Assembly: GCF_004761975.1 (NCBI RefSeq)
Contig: NZ_RQII01000054.1
Span: forward strand, 1-64,000
Direction: 5' to 3'
DNA: 64,000 nucleotides
Origin: Planococcus koreensis
GTDB lineage: Bacteria > Bacillota > Bacilli > Bacillales_A > Planococcaceae
Within the stretch, counting starts at the first letter, position 1. Every line of letters begins with the position of its first letter. This document shows positions 17,254 to 25,427 of the stretch, piece by piece. Both the position numbers and the translations under genes were made by a program. The notes beneath the pieces were generated by a model. The model ran no database searches, was not told the origin of the DNA, and saw nothing but the letters and a program-made list of their open reading frames with translations.

Positions 17254-17931
17254 TCAGTTTTCCTGTTTGCTTTTTTTATCAAAAGCTTTTACCAATTCTT
17301 CAGCCAATGCTTCAGAAGAGAACGGGTCGCGCCCGGTCACTAATTGGTCATTGCCCCATACCACTTTTTCTTCAGCGGAATAATTGGCGATTTCGTTCAT
17401 TTTGCCTTCCAGGCTGAACGGCAGGATTTCAGGCAAGCCTTCTGGTTCAACCGCTTCCGGATAACCGGTTACGTCCAAGCCTTCAATGATGCTCTTGCCG
17501 TCCGGACGTTTCGTCCAGATTAACGGAGCCGGTCCGTGGCAGACAGCGGAAACGATTTTGCCGTTGTCGTATACCGCATTAATGATGTTATGCAGCGTTT
17601 CATTTTCAGCCAGGTCGTACATCGCTCCGTGGCCGCCAACGATGAACACCGCGTCATAGTCTGCTGCATTCACGTCCGAAAGCTTTTTGGTATCATCCGC
17701 TAATCCCGCTTCGTACATTTTTTTGTATTTGCCTTCAGGATCGTAATCTTCGCTGATGCTGGCTTGGTCGAGTGTCGGTTTGCCGCCCAGTGGTGAAGCA
17801 AGCTCCACTTGATGCCCCGCTTTTTCCAAAATCTCCATCGGCGCGAATAATTCTTCCGCCCACCAGCCGGTTTCGTAATTGTTTTCAGTGTCCTTGTGTC
17901 CACTTGATAAAACTGCCAATACTTTTGCCAT
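17254..17931 (-). CDS. DJ-1/PfpI family type 1 glutamine amidotransferase-like protein
   Basis: A 225-residue DJ-1/PfpI protein with the family start VLAVLSSGHKDTENNYETGW, AVFIVGGHGAMYDLAENETL, and the nucleophile motif KIVSAVCHGPAPL with its cysteine. This form resembles Hsp31-like or ThiJ proteins involved in glyoxal detoxification or protein repair. It leads a two-gene operon with the ABM monooxygenase. It is only distantly similar to the DJ-1 gene at 1507. The ATG follows GAGGAGGAAACAGAAC. Confidence 0.92.
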   Translation of the reverse strand: MAKVLAVLSSGHKDTENNYETGWWAEELFAPMEILEKAGHQVELASPLGGKPTLDQASISEDYDPEGKYKKMYEAGLADDTKKLSDVNAADYDAVFIVGGHGAMYDLAENETLHNIINAVYDNGKIVSAVCHGPAPLIWTKRPDGKSIIEGLDVTGYPEAVEPEGLPEILPFSLEGKMNEIANYSAEEKVVWGNDQLVTGRDPFSSEALAEELVKAFDKKSKQEN

Positions 17932-18143
17932 GTTCTGTTTCCTCCTCTGATTTGGTAATCATCTTGTCACTCACTTTTCCCGAATCATTTGCCCTTCAAA
18001 CAAACTGACAAGACAGATAATTTTTCAGGGTTTCATCGGTCCGGTGTAGCTATTTATCCGCTATTTATCAGAACTTCGCGATCGTCTATCCGCCTCTGCT
18101 TTGCTCAAAGAATGCGCCACTTTAGTAGGGGCGCCATCCTACT

Positions 18144-19373
18144 TCACCGCTCTTCCGGCACATACGCATACACTTTCTCATCCTCTCCAAGTTCGAACAA
18201 CAGCGCAGAAGGAATTTCATTCGCTGCCGACTTTTGTTGGCTGATCCGGAGCGGCACGGTTTCTTTCAAACTTTCCAGGTTTCTGTATTTCAACGCTTTC
18301 ACGCCAAAATGCAAGCGCACTTTGTAGTTTTCCTCGATGTTTTTCACTTTCGTTTCGATCATCGCGACGACGCTATTGTTCTCCGCAATCAAATCGGCCA
18401 GCGCTTGAGAATTCACAGCCGTTTCCGGGTAATTTCGAATAGCCGTCAAATAAGGAACGTAGCATTCTTCGATAAATTTAACGTTCAATAACACAAGTTC
18501 CTGCTTGGCATTGAACGCCTCCATCAATTTCCTGTATTCCTTAATTACCGCGGCTTCGCCCCATTTCCGAATGGTTTCGTGCTCTTTCAGCTTGTCGATG
18601 TTTTCGCCAATGTTTTTCAAGTCCCTGTTCAGCACCTTCAAATCCTGCAGCGCCGCCGTATAAAAATCTTCTATTTTCTGATCTTCCACGCCGCCAAGAA
18701 CGATGCCATTCGAGCGGAACCGCCCGATGATCTCGTGGAAATAGGCAAACCTCGACTCGATGCTGCCGAAAAAATCATTGTCCCGGTGCTGGATGAGCGT
18801 ATTCAGTTTTTCTTCCATCTTCTTTAGGATACCTTGGATTTCAGCCAATTGCTGCTGGCCTGCCACAGCCGCCAGCAAATTGGCGCTGGCATGGACAACA
18901 ACAGCCGGGTTGATGTTTTTCACCAACACCGCTTGCTTGTAAATGCCTTTTACGCCTTCTTTTTTGACTGCCGGCATAAACCCTTTGCCGTTCGCTTTTT
19001 CGATCAGCGACATGCTTTTATCCTTCAGCCCTCTGACAACTTCCGGGCTGAATTCCACCTTATACGTCCGGCTTTCCCGGATCACCATCGCCCCTGCGGT
19101 CAAGGTTTCCAGCAGATTGGCTTTCAGCATCGCTGGAATCTCAATCTTTTTATACCGGCTTTTCACCGTTTCCTCGTTCCCTACTTCCGAAACGTGCGGC
19201 ATGAGCTCGACATATGGATCCGGTTCGGATTCTGGCTCGCTGATGGGAATTTCCTCTACTTGCTCCTGTATTTCTGCCTCGGCCGGCGAAGCGCCTTTTT
19301 TCCTGGTGAAATAAAGCAGCGGGCCACCTGCTGCAAGCAATACCCCCACTGCTATTAGAAATGCATTTTCCAT
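18144..19373 (-). CDS. Hypothetical protein with N-terminal membrane anchor
   Basis: I do not recognise the family. The 409-residue product begins with one membrane helix (ENAFLIAVGVLLAAGGPLLY), then an acidic proline-rich linker of about 40 residues (EIQEQVEEIPISEPESEPDP). A cytoplasmic helical body of about 330 residues follows, with extended amphipathic helices (QILKKMEEKLNTLIQH-like and NRDLKNIGENIDKLKEHE) suggestive of coiled coil. The ATG at 19373 follows GGGGAGAAGAAG; the frame is open to 19463, but the extra residues have no start signal and would spoil the anchor position. It is transcribed alone; a scaffold or envelope role is a guess. Confidence 0.7.
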   Translation of the reverse strand: MENAFLIAVGVLLAAGGPLLYFTRKKGASPAEAEIQEQVEEIPISEPESEPDPYVELMPHVSEVGNEETVKSRYKKIEIPAMLKANLLETLTAGAMVIRESRTYKVEFSPEVVRGLKDKSMSLIEKANGKGFMPAVKKEGVKGIYKQAVLVKNINPAVVVHASANLLAAVAGQQQLAEIQGILKKMEEKLNTLIQHRDNDFFGSIESRFAYFHEIIGRFRSNGIVLGGVEDQKIEDFYTAALQDLKVLNRDLKNIGENIDKLKEHETIRKWGEAAVIKEYRKLMEAFNAKQELVLLNVKFIEECYVPYLTAIRNYPETAVNSQALADLIAENNSVVAMIETKVKNIEENYKVRLHFGVKALKYRNLESLKETVPLRISQQKSAANEIPSALLFELGEDEKVYAYVPEER

Positions 19374-19563
19374 CTTCTTCTCCCCGTTTCCACGTTTGCT
19401 TTGAAAACCACATGTTGTCACCATACCCCTTTTAATGGATGGACATGCCAGAAGCCCACTCAAAACAAACGACGCTCCAAGGAATGTTCAGGTCCTTGAA
19501 ACTAAGCGCTATTTCGTTCATGTTAACGGGCGAACCTGCTGCAGCGAACCGACAAGATGGATG

Positions 19564-19583
19564 CATTTCGCAGCTGCGAAATG
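19564..19583. repeat. Perfect 20-bp palindrome
   Basis: CATTTCGCAGCTGCGAAATG is a perfect inverted repeat with no loop, in the gap between the membrane-anchored gene and the nuclease gene. It could be a dimeric protein-binding site. Confidence 0.6.
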
Positions 19584-19601
19584 TGCAAGTGCTTGAGAAA
19601 G

Positions 19602-19628
19602 AGCCGTTCGCTGGGGCGAACGGCTTTT
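19602..19628 (+). terminator. Terminator-like hairpin
   Basis: The 10-bp perfect stem AGCCGTTCGC/GCGAACGGCT with loop TGGG is followed by TTTT. No plus-strand gene ends nearby, so it may belong to a small untranslated transcript or be part of the repeat-rich gap. Confidence 0.55.
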
Positions 19629-19660
19629 CCATTGTCGCTTTAGAACTGCGATCACGAGCT

Positions 19661-19786
19661 AGTGCCGGTTAAAATCGAAACAGTTCCTGTTAAAAGCTGC
19701 TTAGTTCATGTTAACGCCTTTGCAGTTCATGTTAACGCCTTGCCAAGTCATGTTAATGGGAATTTAGTTCATGTTAACGGGAGAGT
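19661..19786. repeat. Six tandem 21-bp units (AGTTCATGTTAACG core)
   Basis: Exact 21-bp periodicity runs from 19661, with units starting at 19661, 19682, 19703, 19724, 19745 and 19766. The two central units are nearly identical (AGTTCATGTTAACGCCTTTGC). The core contains the palindrome GTTAAC. A lone further copy of the core lies near 19515-19530. The array ends about 210 bases before the nuclease gene start. The gap 19374-19997 holds no gene. Confidence 0.85.
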
Positions 19787-19997
19787 GCGCCGCAACGAAC
19801 AACAGACTTTGTCTGTTCACTGCAAGCTAAGGTCCGAACAAATCAATCTACAAACAAAGACTTTTAGTTCGAATAATACAAATAATTCCAAACAAAAATT
19901 TAATATCTCCTAGTATTTACCTTCCAAATCATGGTATATTCATCTTTGGATATAGCAATATAGATCTAGAGAGAGAGAATAAAGGGGGAAATATGAA

Positions 19998-21272
19998 ATG
20001 AGTGTTGTATTTGTGTTATTGCTGCTGGTCAGCTTGCTCGCTTTTGCTGCGAGTATCGTGATGCTGCTCGTCCGTTCGTTGTTCAAAAAAGGGCTGACGG
20101 TTAAACAAACGGGGCTTGCGGCAGGTGTTTCATTTGCCGTGCTGATTGGTTCGACGATCGGCGTCGTCTCTACAGCAGACGAAGTTGAAACGGCAGACGG
20201 CGTCGAAAGTGAACAGATGGAAGCACAGAAAGAAAAAGCGGCAGAGGAAAAAGCACAAGAACAGCTCCTTGCCCAGCAAGAAGCTGAGAAACAGGCAGCG
20301 GCCGACAAGGAACAAGAAGAAGCACGTCTGGCGGCAGAGAAAGAATCCGAAGAAAAAGCGAAGGCTGAGGCGCTTGCGAAAGAAAAGGCAAAAGTCGAGG
20401 CGCTAGCGCAAGAGAAAGCGAACGCCGAGAAGCTTGCAAAAGAGAAAGAAGCGCAGGAACTGGCTGCGAAAGAAAAAGCTGCTGCAGAAGCAGCTGCCCA
20501 ACAAACCAAGGAGCTCTTCGCAGGATACGAACTCGTTGAAGTTGATGGCGGTGATTTGTCCGGAACGCGCGCAGCCAACATCGTTGTCGACATTGGCTTC
20601 GGGGACCGTGAATATTGGGCATTCACCAATGAACACGGCCAACTCGTGCGTGTCGTGGCTGAAGAAATCATTGTCCAGGACGACAACAGCGAACCTGTAA
20701 CATCGGACGGCCGATATTACGGGGATGAAGCGAAGGTTGCAGGCGTCGAAAGTGACATTCTGGATGAAGGGCATGTCATTGCAGATTCGCTTGGCGGGGT
20801 GTCGAATGCTTATAACATTACGCCACAAGAAAGTACACTCAACCGCCATGGCGATCAGGCTTATACGGAAGACGTTATCCGCGATGCAGGCGGCGCAACG
20901 AATTTCGAAGCCATCATCACCTACCCGGATACGGAGACGCAGATTCCTTCGAGTTACCAGTATACGTATACGGTCATGGGCAACGAAGTCGTGGATACGT
21001 TCGACAACGTGAACCCGGATGAAGTGAACGCCTCACTTGGTTTAACCGACATTGAGCCTGCGGAGCCAAGCAGTCCGCCTGCTGAAAGTGCCCCTGTGGA
21101 GGCAGCCCCTGCAAACACAGGCGGCGATGTTTCCACTGTCGACACAAACGGCAATGGACAAGTGACGATCCAGGAAGCAAAAGATGCAGGTTTCCCGATG
21201 CCCATCATGAGCGATCATTGGTTATACCCCCATATGCGGGATAATGACAATGACGGCATGGTCGGCGAATAA
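19998..21272 (+). CDS. Membrane-anchored DNA/RNA non-specific endonuclease with calcium-binding tail
   Basis: A 424-residue protein. Two N-terminal membrane helices (residues about 2-24 and 38-55) lead into an extracytoplasmic Ala/Glu/Lys coiled coil (about 75-170, with KAEALAKEKAKVEALAQEKA). A DNA/RNA non-specific nuclease domain follows (about 175-345, Endonuclea_NS_2 type). It carries the catalytic signature EGHVIADSLGGVSNAYN and then NITPQESTLNRHGDQAY. After a proline-rich linker comes an excalibur/EF-hand-like tail with DTNGNGQVTIQEAKDAG and RDNDNDGMVGE. The layout suggests a surface nuclease that degrades or processes external DNA, with Ca2+ binding at its end. The ATG follows AAAGGGGGAAATATGAA. 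Confidence 0.88.
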   Translation: MSVVFVLLLLVSLLAFAASIVMLLVRSLFKKGLTVKQTGLAAGVSFAVLIGSTIGVVSTADEVETADGVESEQMEAQKEKAAEEKAQEQLLAQQEAEKQAAADKEQEEARLAAEKESEEKAKAEALAKEKAKVEALAQEKANAEKLAKEKEAQELAAKEKAAAEAAAQQTKELFAGYELVEVDGGDLSGTRAANIVVDIGFGDREYWAFTNEHGQLVRVVAEEIIVQDDNSEPVTSDGRYYGDEAKVAGVESDILDEGHVIADSLGGVSNAYNITPQESTLNRHGDQAYTEDVIRDAGGATNFEAIITYPDTETQIPSSYQYTYTVMGNEVVDTFDNVNPDEVNASLGLTDIEPAEPSSPPAESAPVEAAPANTGGDVSTVDTNGNGQVTIQEAKDAGFPMPIMSDHWLYPHMRDNDNDGMVGE

Positions 21273-21292
21273 ACCTGAAATGCATAAAAATG

Positions 21293-21328
21293 AAATCCGC
21301 CCTCTCGTTGAAGAGGGCGGATTTTTTT
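21293..21328 (+). terminator. Terminator after the nuclease gene
   Basis: A perfect 14-bp stem (AAATCCGCCCTCTC with GAGAGGGCGGATTT, allowing the loop GTTGAA) is followed by a run of seven T, 20 bases after the stop codon. Confidence 0.92.
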
Positions 21329-21411
21329 ATGGAATGTTGTTTGACGCTAAGCAAGTGTTTCTTTATCGGCATCCCGATGCCTTGACAGAGATTCGGAAAG
21401 CTAGCGGCTTT

Positions 21412-21707
21412 TTATATAAGTTGAATGAATGATGCCGATTATCGATACTCCGCAAAACAGCTCCGCTTGCCGCGGGCGAGCGCCAAGCCTCCTCAGTCGC
21501 TTCGCTCCCTGCGGGGTCTCGGCTGTCTCGCTTTCCCGCAGGCGTCTCCGCTATTTGGCTGCGTATCGAGAGATATTTCAGCGAAGGCGCGTCAAGGGGC
21601 TAGGCGAAGCTAGGAGACGAGTGTTCTTCTCGGCTCCTAGCGAGAGCCATGCCCAAAGCGACCGGAGCGATTTTCAAAATAATGTTTCATTAAGTCGGCT
21701 TATATAA
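21412..21707. repeat. MITE-like element with terminal inverted repeats, about 296 bp
   Basis: The left end TTATATAAG (21412-21420) and right end CTTATATAA (21699-21707) form a 9-bp perfect terminal inverted repeat. The interior is GC-richer than its surroundings and has no credible gene. The right half matches, in inverted orientation, the sequence at 27775-27900. The left end matches the sequence at 37242-37300. This fits a dispersed non-autonomous element or repeat family. Confidence 0.65.
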
Positions 21708-21734
21708 CTAAATTATTTTCTTACTAATCTAATA

Positions 21735-21789
21735 TTGACAATTCCTACCTATATACTATACTTTAATGATATCCGATAGGAAAGGTAGG
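21735..21789 (+). promoter_or_regulatory. Promoter and possible operator of the SsuBCA-like operon
   Basis: A consensus-like promoter is present: TTGACA (21735-21740), 16 bases, TATACT (21757-21762). It is overlapped and followed by the inverted repeat CCTACCT (21744-21750) and AGGTAGG (21783-21789). A repressor dimer or a leader hairpin could act here. By analogy, sulfonate uptake genes in Firmicutes are usually under sulfur control, but the regulator is not identifiable from this sequence. Confidence 0.55.
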
Positions 21790-21810
21790 TTTTATTGACG
21801 GTGATTCACT

Positions 21811-22599
21811 ATATTTATTGAAGCCAAACAAATCAACAAAGTCTATTTCGATAAGAACAATCAGCCCAATACGGTGCTAAAAGACATCGACCTTTCCATT
21901 CAAAAAGGCGAATTCGTTTCGATTCTGGGTCCGTCGGGCTGCGGCAAGTCCACATTATTGTCGATGATTGCCGGCCTTGTCCCTGCGACTTCAGGCGACA
22001 TCATCGTTGACGGGAAAAAAGTTACGAAGCCCGGAAAAGACCGCGGAATGGTCTTCCAGCAGGCTGCGTTATTCCCCTGGATGAACGTCACGGAGAATGT
22101 CATGTTCCCGCTGCGCAAAGAAATGTCCAGGAAAGAGGGCCAGGAGCGCGCCCACCATTTTTTGAAAATGGTCCAGCTCAGCAATTATCCTTCCCATTAT
22201 CCCCATGAGTTATCCGGCGGCATGCAGCAGCGCGTGTCGATTGCCCGCTCGCTCGCCATGGACCCTGCTGTCCTGTTGATGGACGAACCGTTCGGCGCAT
22301 TGGATGAACAGACCAGAAGCCGCCTGCATGGGCAGCTCGAGGAAATTTGGATTGATACCAAAAAGACCATCGTCTTTGTCACCCACAGCATTTCGGAGTC
22401 GATCAAACTGTCCGACCGAATCCTGGTCATGGGCACGCGCCCGGGAACCATCCTGACCGATATCACCGTGGACATCCCGCGCCCGCGCGAACAGCACCGG
22501 CAGGAAATCGCGACATTGGAAGAGCAGATCATGGGCCTTCTGAAAACAGAAATCGATAAAGTCATAGACGAGGAGCAAGCATATGAAGCCGGCCATTAA
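21811..22599 (+). CDS. ABC transporter ATP-binding protein, SsuB/TauB type
   Basis: The ATPase of a nitrate/sulfonate/taurine-type importer. It shows Walker A GPSGCGKST, Q-loop GMVFQQAALFPWMNVTENV, signature LSGGMQQRVSIARSLAM, Walker B VLLMDEPFGALDEQ and the H-loop VTHSISESIKL. The start is unusual. Homologous sequence (IEAKQINKVYFDKNNQPNTV) continues upstream of the first usable GTG at 21874 up to an in-frame TGA at 21802, yet contains no ATG, GTG or TTG. The best candidates are ATA at 21811 or ATT at 21817, 4-10 bases after GGTGATT. A start at GTG 21874 would remove the first beta strand. The gene overlaps the permease by 17 bases. Confidence 0.88.
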   Translation: MFIEAKQINKVYFDKNNQPNTVLKDIDLSIQKGEFVSILGPSGCGKSTLLSMIAGLVPATSGDIIVDGKKVTKPGKDRGMVFQQAALFPWMNVTENVMFPLRKEMSRKEGQERAHHFLKMVQLSNYPSHYPHELSGGMQQRVSIARSLAMDPAVLLMDEPFGALDEQTRSRLHGQLEEIWIDTKKTIVFVTHSISESIKLSDRILVMGTRPGTILTDITVDIPRPREQHRQEIATLEEQIMGLLKTEIDKVIDEEQAYEAGH

Positions 22600-23338
22600 A
22601 CGAATCATTTTCTTCGCCGCGCTCATTGTGTTCTGGGAACTGGGTTCCCGCTTTGAGTTGTGGCACGAAACCATACTCCCTTCCCCTGTCAGCGTCTACG
22701 ATTCATTAGTAGCTGGATTCGCTGACATGACGCTTGTCTATGACCTCATCGCCAGTTTCCGCCGCTTACTGATTGGGTTAATTGCAGCCGTCATTATCGG
22801 GACCGGCGTCGGCATCCTGCTGGCACGCTCGAAGACGGCGGATGAAACACTCGGCACCTTGGTGCTCGCGCTGCAAAGTGTGCCAAGCATCGTCTGGCTG
22901 CCGCTCGCGATGATGTGGTTTGGCCTCGGCGAAGGCTCCATCATTTTCGTCGTCATTCTCGGTGGAACATTCGTCATGATTTTGAACGTCCGCACCGGCA
23001 TCAAGAACGTTGATCCGTTGTTCATCAAAGCGGCACGGACGATGGGATCGAACGGCCTGGATTTGTTCATCAAAGTCATCATCCCCGCCTCTGTGCCGTA
23101 CTTCGTAACGGGTGCGCGTTTGGCGTGGGCATTTGCCTGGCGCGCATTGATGGCCGGCGAATTGCTCAGTTCCGGACCGGGTCTCGGCTACACGCTGCGC
23201 TACGCATCCGATTTCGGCAATATGTCACTGGTCATAGGCGTGATGATCATCATCGGCGTCGTCGGCGCGATTGTCGACTTGCTGATTTTCCAGCGCATCG
23301 AAAAAAACGTACTCAAGCGCTGGGGATTGGAAACCTAG
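22583..23338 (+). CDS. ABC transporter permease, SsuC/TauC type
   Basis: A 251-residue BPD-type inner-membrane permease with six predicted helices and the EAA loop NVDPLFIKAARTMGSNGLDL, followed by IKVIIPASVPYFVTGARLAW, as in SsuC/TauC proteins. It forms the membrane channel of the importer with the ATPase encoded just upstream (17-base overlap). The substrate-binding lipoprotein gene follows after 111 bases. The ATG is preceded by GACGAGGAGCAAGCAT, with GAGGAG as ribosome site inside the upstream gene. Confidence 0.93.
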   Translation: MKPAIKRIIFFAALIVFWELGSRFELWHETILPSPVSVYDSLVAGFADMTLVYDLIASFRRLLIGLIAAVIIGTGVGILLARSKTADETLGTLVLALQSVPSIVWLPLAMMWFGLGEGSIIFVVILGGTFVMILNVRTGIKNVDPLFIKAARTMGSNGLDLFIKVIIPASVPYFVTGARLAWAFAWRALMAGELLSSGPGLGYTLRYASDFGNMSLVIGVMIIIGVVGAIVDLLIFQRIEKNVLKRWGLET

Positions 23339-23449
23339 GATTTTATTAATAAAAGCAACTGTCTTTTACATATTGTTGCAATGCACCACTTGCCCCTAGC
23401 CGAATAAAACATTCAATATAAATAAGCAAATACAGGAGGAATTCATCTT

Positions 23450-24436
23450 ATGAAACGTATTTTTTCACTTCTCGCACCTGTCGCATTGGCTGGCGTTTTG
23501 ACCGCCTGCGGTTCACCAAATGCAAGCGAAGATTCATCCAAGGTCACCATCGGCTATTTCCCGAACCTGGATCACGTGCCGGCCATGGTCGCAAAAGACC
23601 AGGAATTATATGAGAAAAACCTGGGAGAAGGAAAAACAGTTGAATACGTCACGTTCGCGGATGGCGCGGATTTCATGACCGCGCTAAAAACCGGCGACAT
23701 TGATGCCGGCCTTGTCGGCCCTGGACCCGCTATGAACAATTACACGAACGGCGCAGACGTCACGATGATTGCCGGCGGCGCTTCAGGCGGCACCGTCGTC
23801 ATGGCAAGAAACGGCAGCGGCATTGAATCGATTGAGGATTTTGCCGGCAAGACCTTCGTTACGCCGCGCGTCGGCTGCACACACGACGTTCAATTTGAAA
23901 CCTTCATGAAAGAAAGCGGCATCACCTCCAACCGCATCGGCGGCGAAATGCTTCACCAGACAGGAAACCCTGCCCAATACGAAGCGATGTTCGCCACTGC
24001 GAAAGTGGATGTAGCCGTAGCGCCGGAACCTTGGGCTTCTGTACTCAAGCAAAATACGGGCGCCAAAGTCATCATAGAAGCGGATGAAATTTCATTCGGC
24101 ACGACAATGCCCGCTTCCGTTCTGGTGACTTCCAGCAAATTGATCGAAGAAAACCCGGAAATGGTCCAAGGCATTGTCGATGCGCATAAAGAAGCGACTG
24201 AATTCATCGCTCAAAATCCGGATGAAGCCAAAGAAATCACCATCAACACAATCGATGACATCACAGGCCAGAAGCTCGAAGCCTCCATCATCGACGGCGC
24301 TTGGGACAACATGATTTTCGACACTGCCCTAGCTCCTGAAGAAATCCAGGCATTCGGCGATTCTTCGTTCGACTTGAAGTTCTTGAAAAAACAGCCTGAT
24401 TTCGCATTATTGACGGATACGCAATTTTTGGAGTAA
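23450..24436 (+). CDS. ABC transporter substrate-binding lipoprotein, SsuA/TauA type
   Basis: A 328-residue extracellular solute-binding lipoprotein. The signal peptide ends at the lipobox LTAC (cysteine 20), and the mature part has the SsuA/NrtA-like pattern KVTIGYFPNLDHVPAMVAKD, ALKTGDIDAGLVGPGPAMNN, GKTFVTPRVGCTHDVQFETF and VDVAVAPEPWASVLKQ. These proteins bind aliphatic sulfonates, taurine, nitrate or pyrimidine precursors. The FVTPRVG and GCTHDVQ segments suggest the sulfonate-like branch, but the ligand is uncertain. CAGGAGGAATTCATCTT precedes the ATG. It ends at a strong terminator. Confidence 0.92.
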   Translation: MKRIFSLLAPVALAGVLTACGSPNASEDSSKVTIGYFPNLDHVPAMVAKDQELYEKNLGEGKTVEYVTFADGADFMTALKTGDIDAGLVGPGPAMNNYTNGADVTMIAGGASGGTVVMARNGSGIESIEDFAGKTFVTPRVGCTHDVQFETFMKESGITSNRIGGEMLHQTGNPAQYEAMFATAKVDVAVAPEPWASVLKQNTGAKVIIEADEISFGTTMPASVLVTSSKLIEENPEMVQGIVDAHKEATEFIAQNPDEAKEITINTIDDITGQKLEASIIDGAWDNMIFDTALAPEEIQAFGDSSFDLKFLKKQPDFALLTDTQFLE

Positions 24437-24447
24437 AGGTTTATGGG

Positions 24448-24475
24448 ACAGCAGAAATTTTTCTGCTGTTTTTTT
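24448..24475 (+). terminator. Terminator of the ABC importer operon
   Basis: The perfect 10-bp stem ACAGCAGAAA/TTTCTGCTGT with a 2-base loop is followed by a run of T, about 12 bases after the stop. Confidence 0.92.
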
Positions 24476-24497
24476 ATGTAGATTCTAGGCAACCATA

Positions 24498-24562
24498 TAA
24501 AACAAATAGCCGCTCCAAGGATATTCAATTCCTCTGAGCGGCTATTTTTGTACTGACATTTA
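24498..24562. repeat. Dispersed hairpin repeat copy (R6), between convergent genes
   Basis: AAAACAAATAGCCGCTCCAA, a loop with ATATTCAA, then TTCCTCTGAGCGGCTATTTT and TTGTACTGACATTTATTT reproduce the R4 element including both flanks. It may serve as a terminator for the TspO-like gene on the minus strand. Confidence 0.8.
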
Positions 24563-24576
24563 TTTAGTTAAAGACC

Positions 24577-25386
24577 TTAAACCGTCTCTCTAGGAAAAAG
24601 AGCCTTCCCATTCTTAATAAATCTCCATACCGCCGCAACCAGAAAGATTACAATACCGGCAATCAGAACCCCCTGAATGGCCATCGATAACTCCGGGTTC
24701 ACCTCTCCGCTTCTATACGTTGCGTAGATCCCGAAGAACGCCCACGCCAATGGAAGCGGGAAGGCCGCGTTTTTGTACTTCGACATATAAGCGAGCACAA
24801 AGGCAACGGCCACCCCTAATATAATCAGCGTCCAAATCGAATAAGAAATGCCAAACCCGTTCCATTCTTGCTGCACCAACAGCAATCCCGTGTTGACGAC
24901 GGTCGCAATGGTCACCCACGCAGCGTAGAGCGTAAAGCTGAGTCCTGCTAAGGTCGATGGAACTTCGAAACGGTGGGTATAGATTTTTCCGATGATGAGG
25001 AACAATGAGAACAGCAGGCCGATGATCAAAATCGTGGAGATGCCTATCCATTCATAAGAGAACGCGACAATCCAGGCCATGTTGAACAGCGAACTCAGGA
25101 TAAACCATGGCGAGATCAACAGGATCAGCTTACTGACGTTCGCATCTTTACGTTTGATGAACAGATAGACCAGCGTAACCAGCACAAGCGTATAGATCAC
25201 ACCCCAAATCGAAAACGTAAACGGCGCCGGGGAAATCAGCGTCATGTATCGATCGGAGATGTCTTTCTGGCTATTGCCAGCGAAAAAGCCGGAAGAGCCG
25301 AGGGAATTGACGCCGAGCGTCACGAAATAAGCAATCAGATTTAATACGGTGAATAGTGTTGTTTTCTTCACTGTGTTTTCATTCAT
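24577..25386 (-). CDS. Tryptophan-rich sensory protein (TspO/MBR-like)
   Basis: A 269-residue integral membrane protein with about eight predicted helices. The family signatures are SPAPFTFSIWGVIYTLVLVT, LFNMAWIVAFSYEWIGIS and LYAAWVTIATVVN, which match TspO/MBR-related proteins of Bacillales. These are longer than the five-helix TspO core by an N-terminal helix and a C-terminal pair. TspO proteins bind porphyrins or related ligands and respond to stress; this subgroup has no settled function. It stands alone, 41 bases from the UvrA-like gene end. Confidence 0.8.
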   Translation of the reverse strand: MNENTVKKTTLFTVLNLIAYFVTLGVNSLGSSGFFAGNSQKDISDRYMTLISPAPFTFSIWGVIYTLVLVTLVYLFIKRKDANVSKLILLISPWFILSSLFNMAWIVAFSYEWIGISTILIIGLLFSLFLIIGKIYTHRFEVPSTLAGLSFTLYAAWVTIATVVNTGLLLVQQEWNGFGISYSIWTLIILGVAVAFVLAYMSKYKNAAFPLPLAWAFFGIYATYRSGEVNPELSMAIQGVLIAGIVIFLVAAVWRFIKNGKALFPRETV

Positions 25387-25427
25387 GGTGAATTCATCCT
25401 TCCGATAAATAATGTCCTATTCCTCTA

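Noticed and set aside
20130-20849. Open frames on both strands across the coiled-coil part of the nuclease gene
   Set aside because: They are by-products of the Ala/Glu/Lys-rich repeats; none has recognisable domains.
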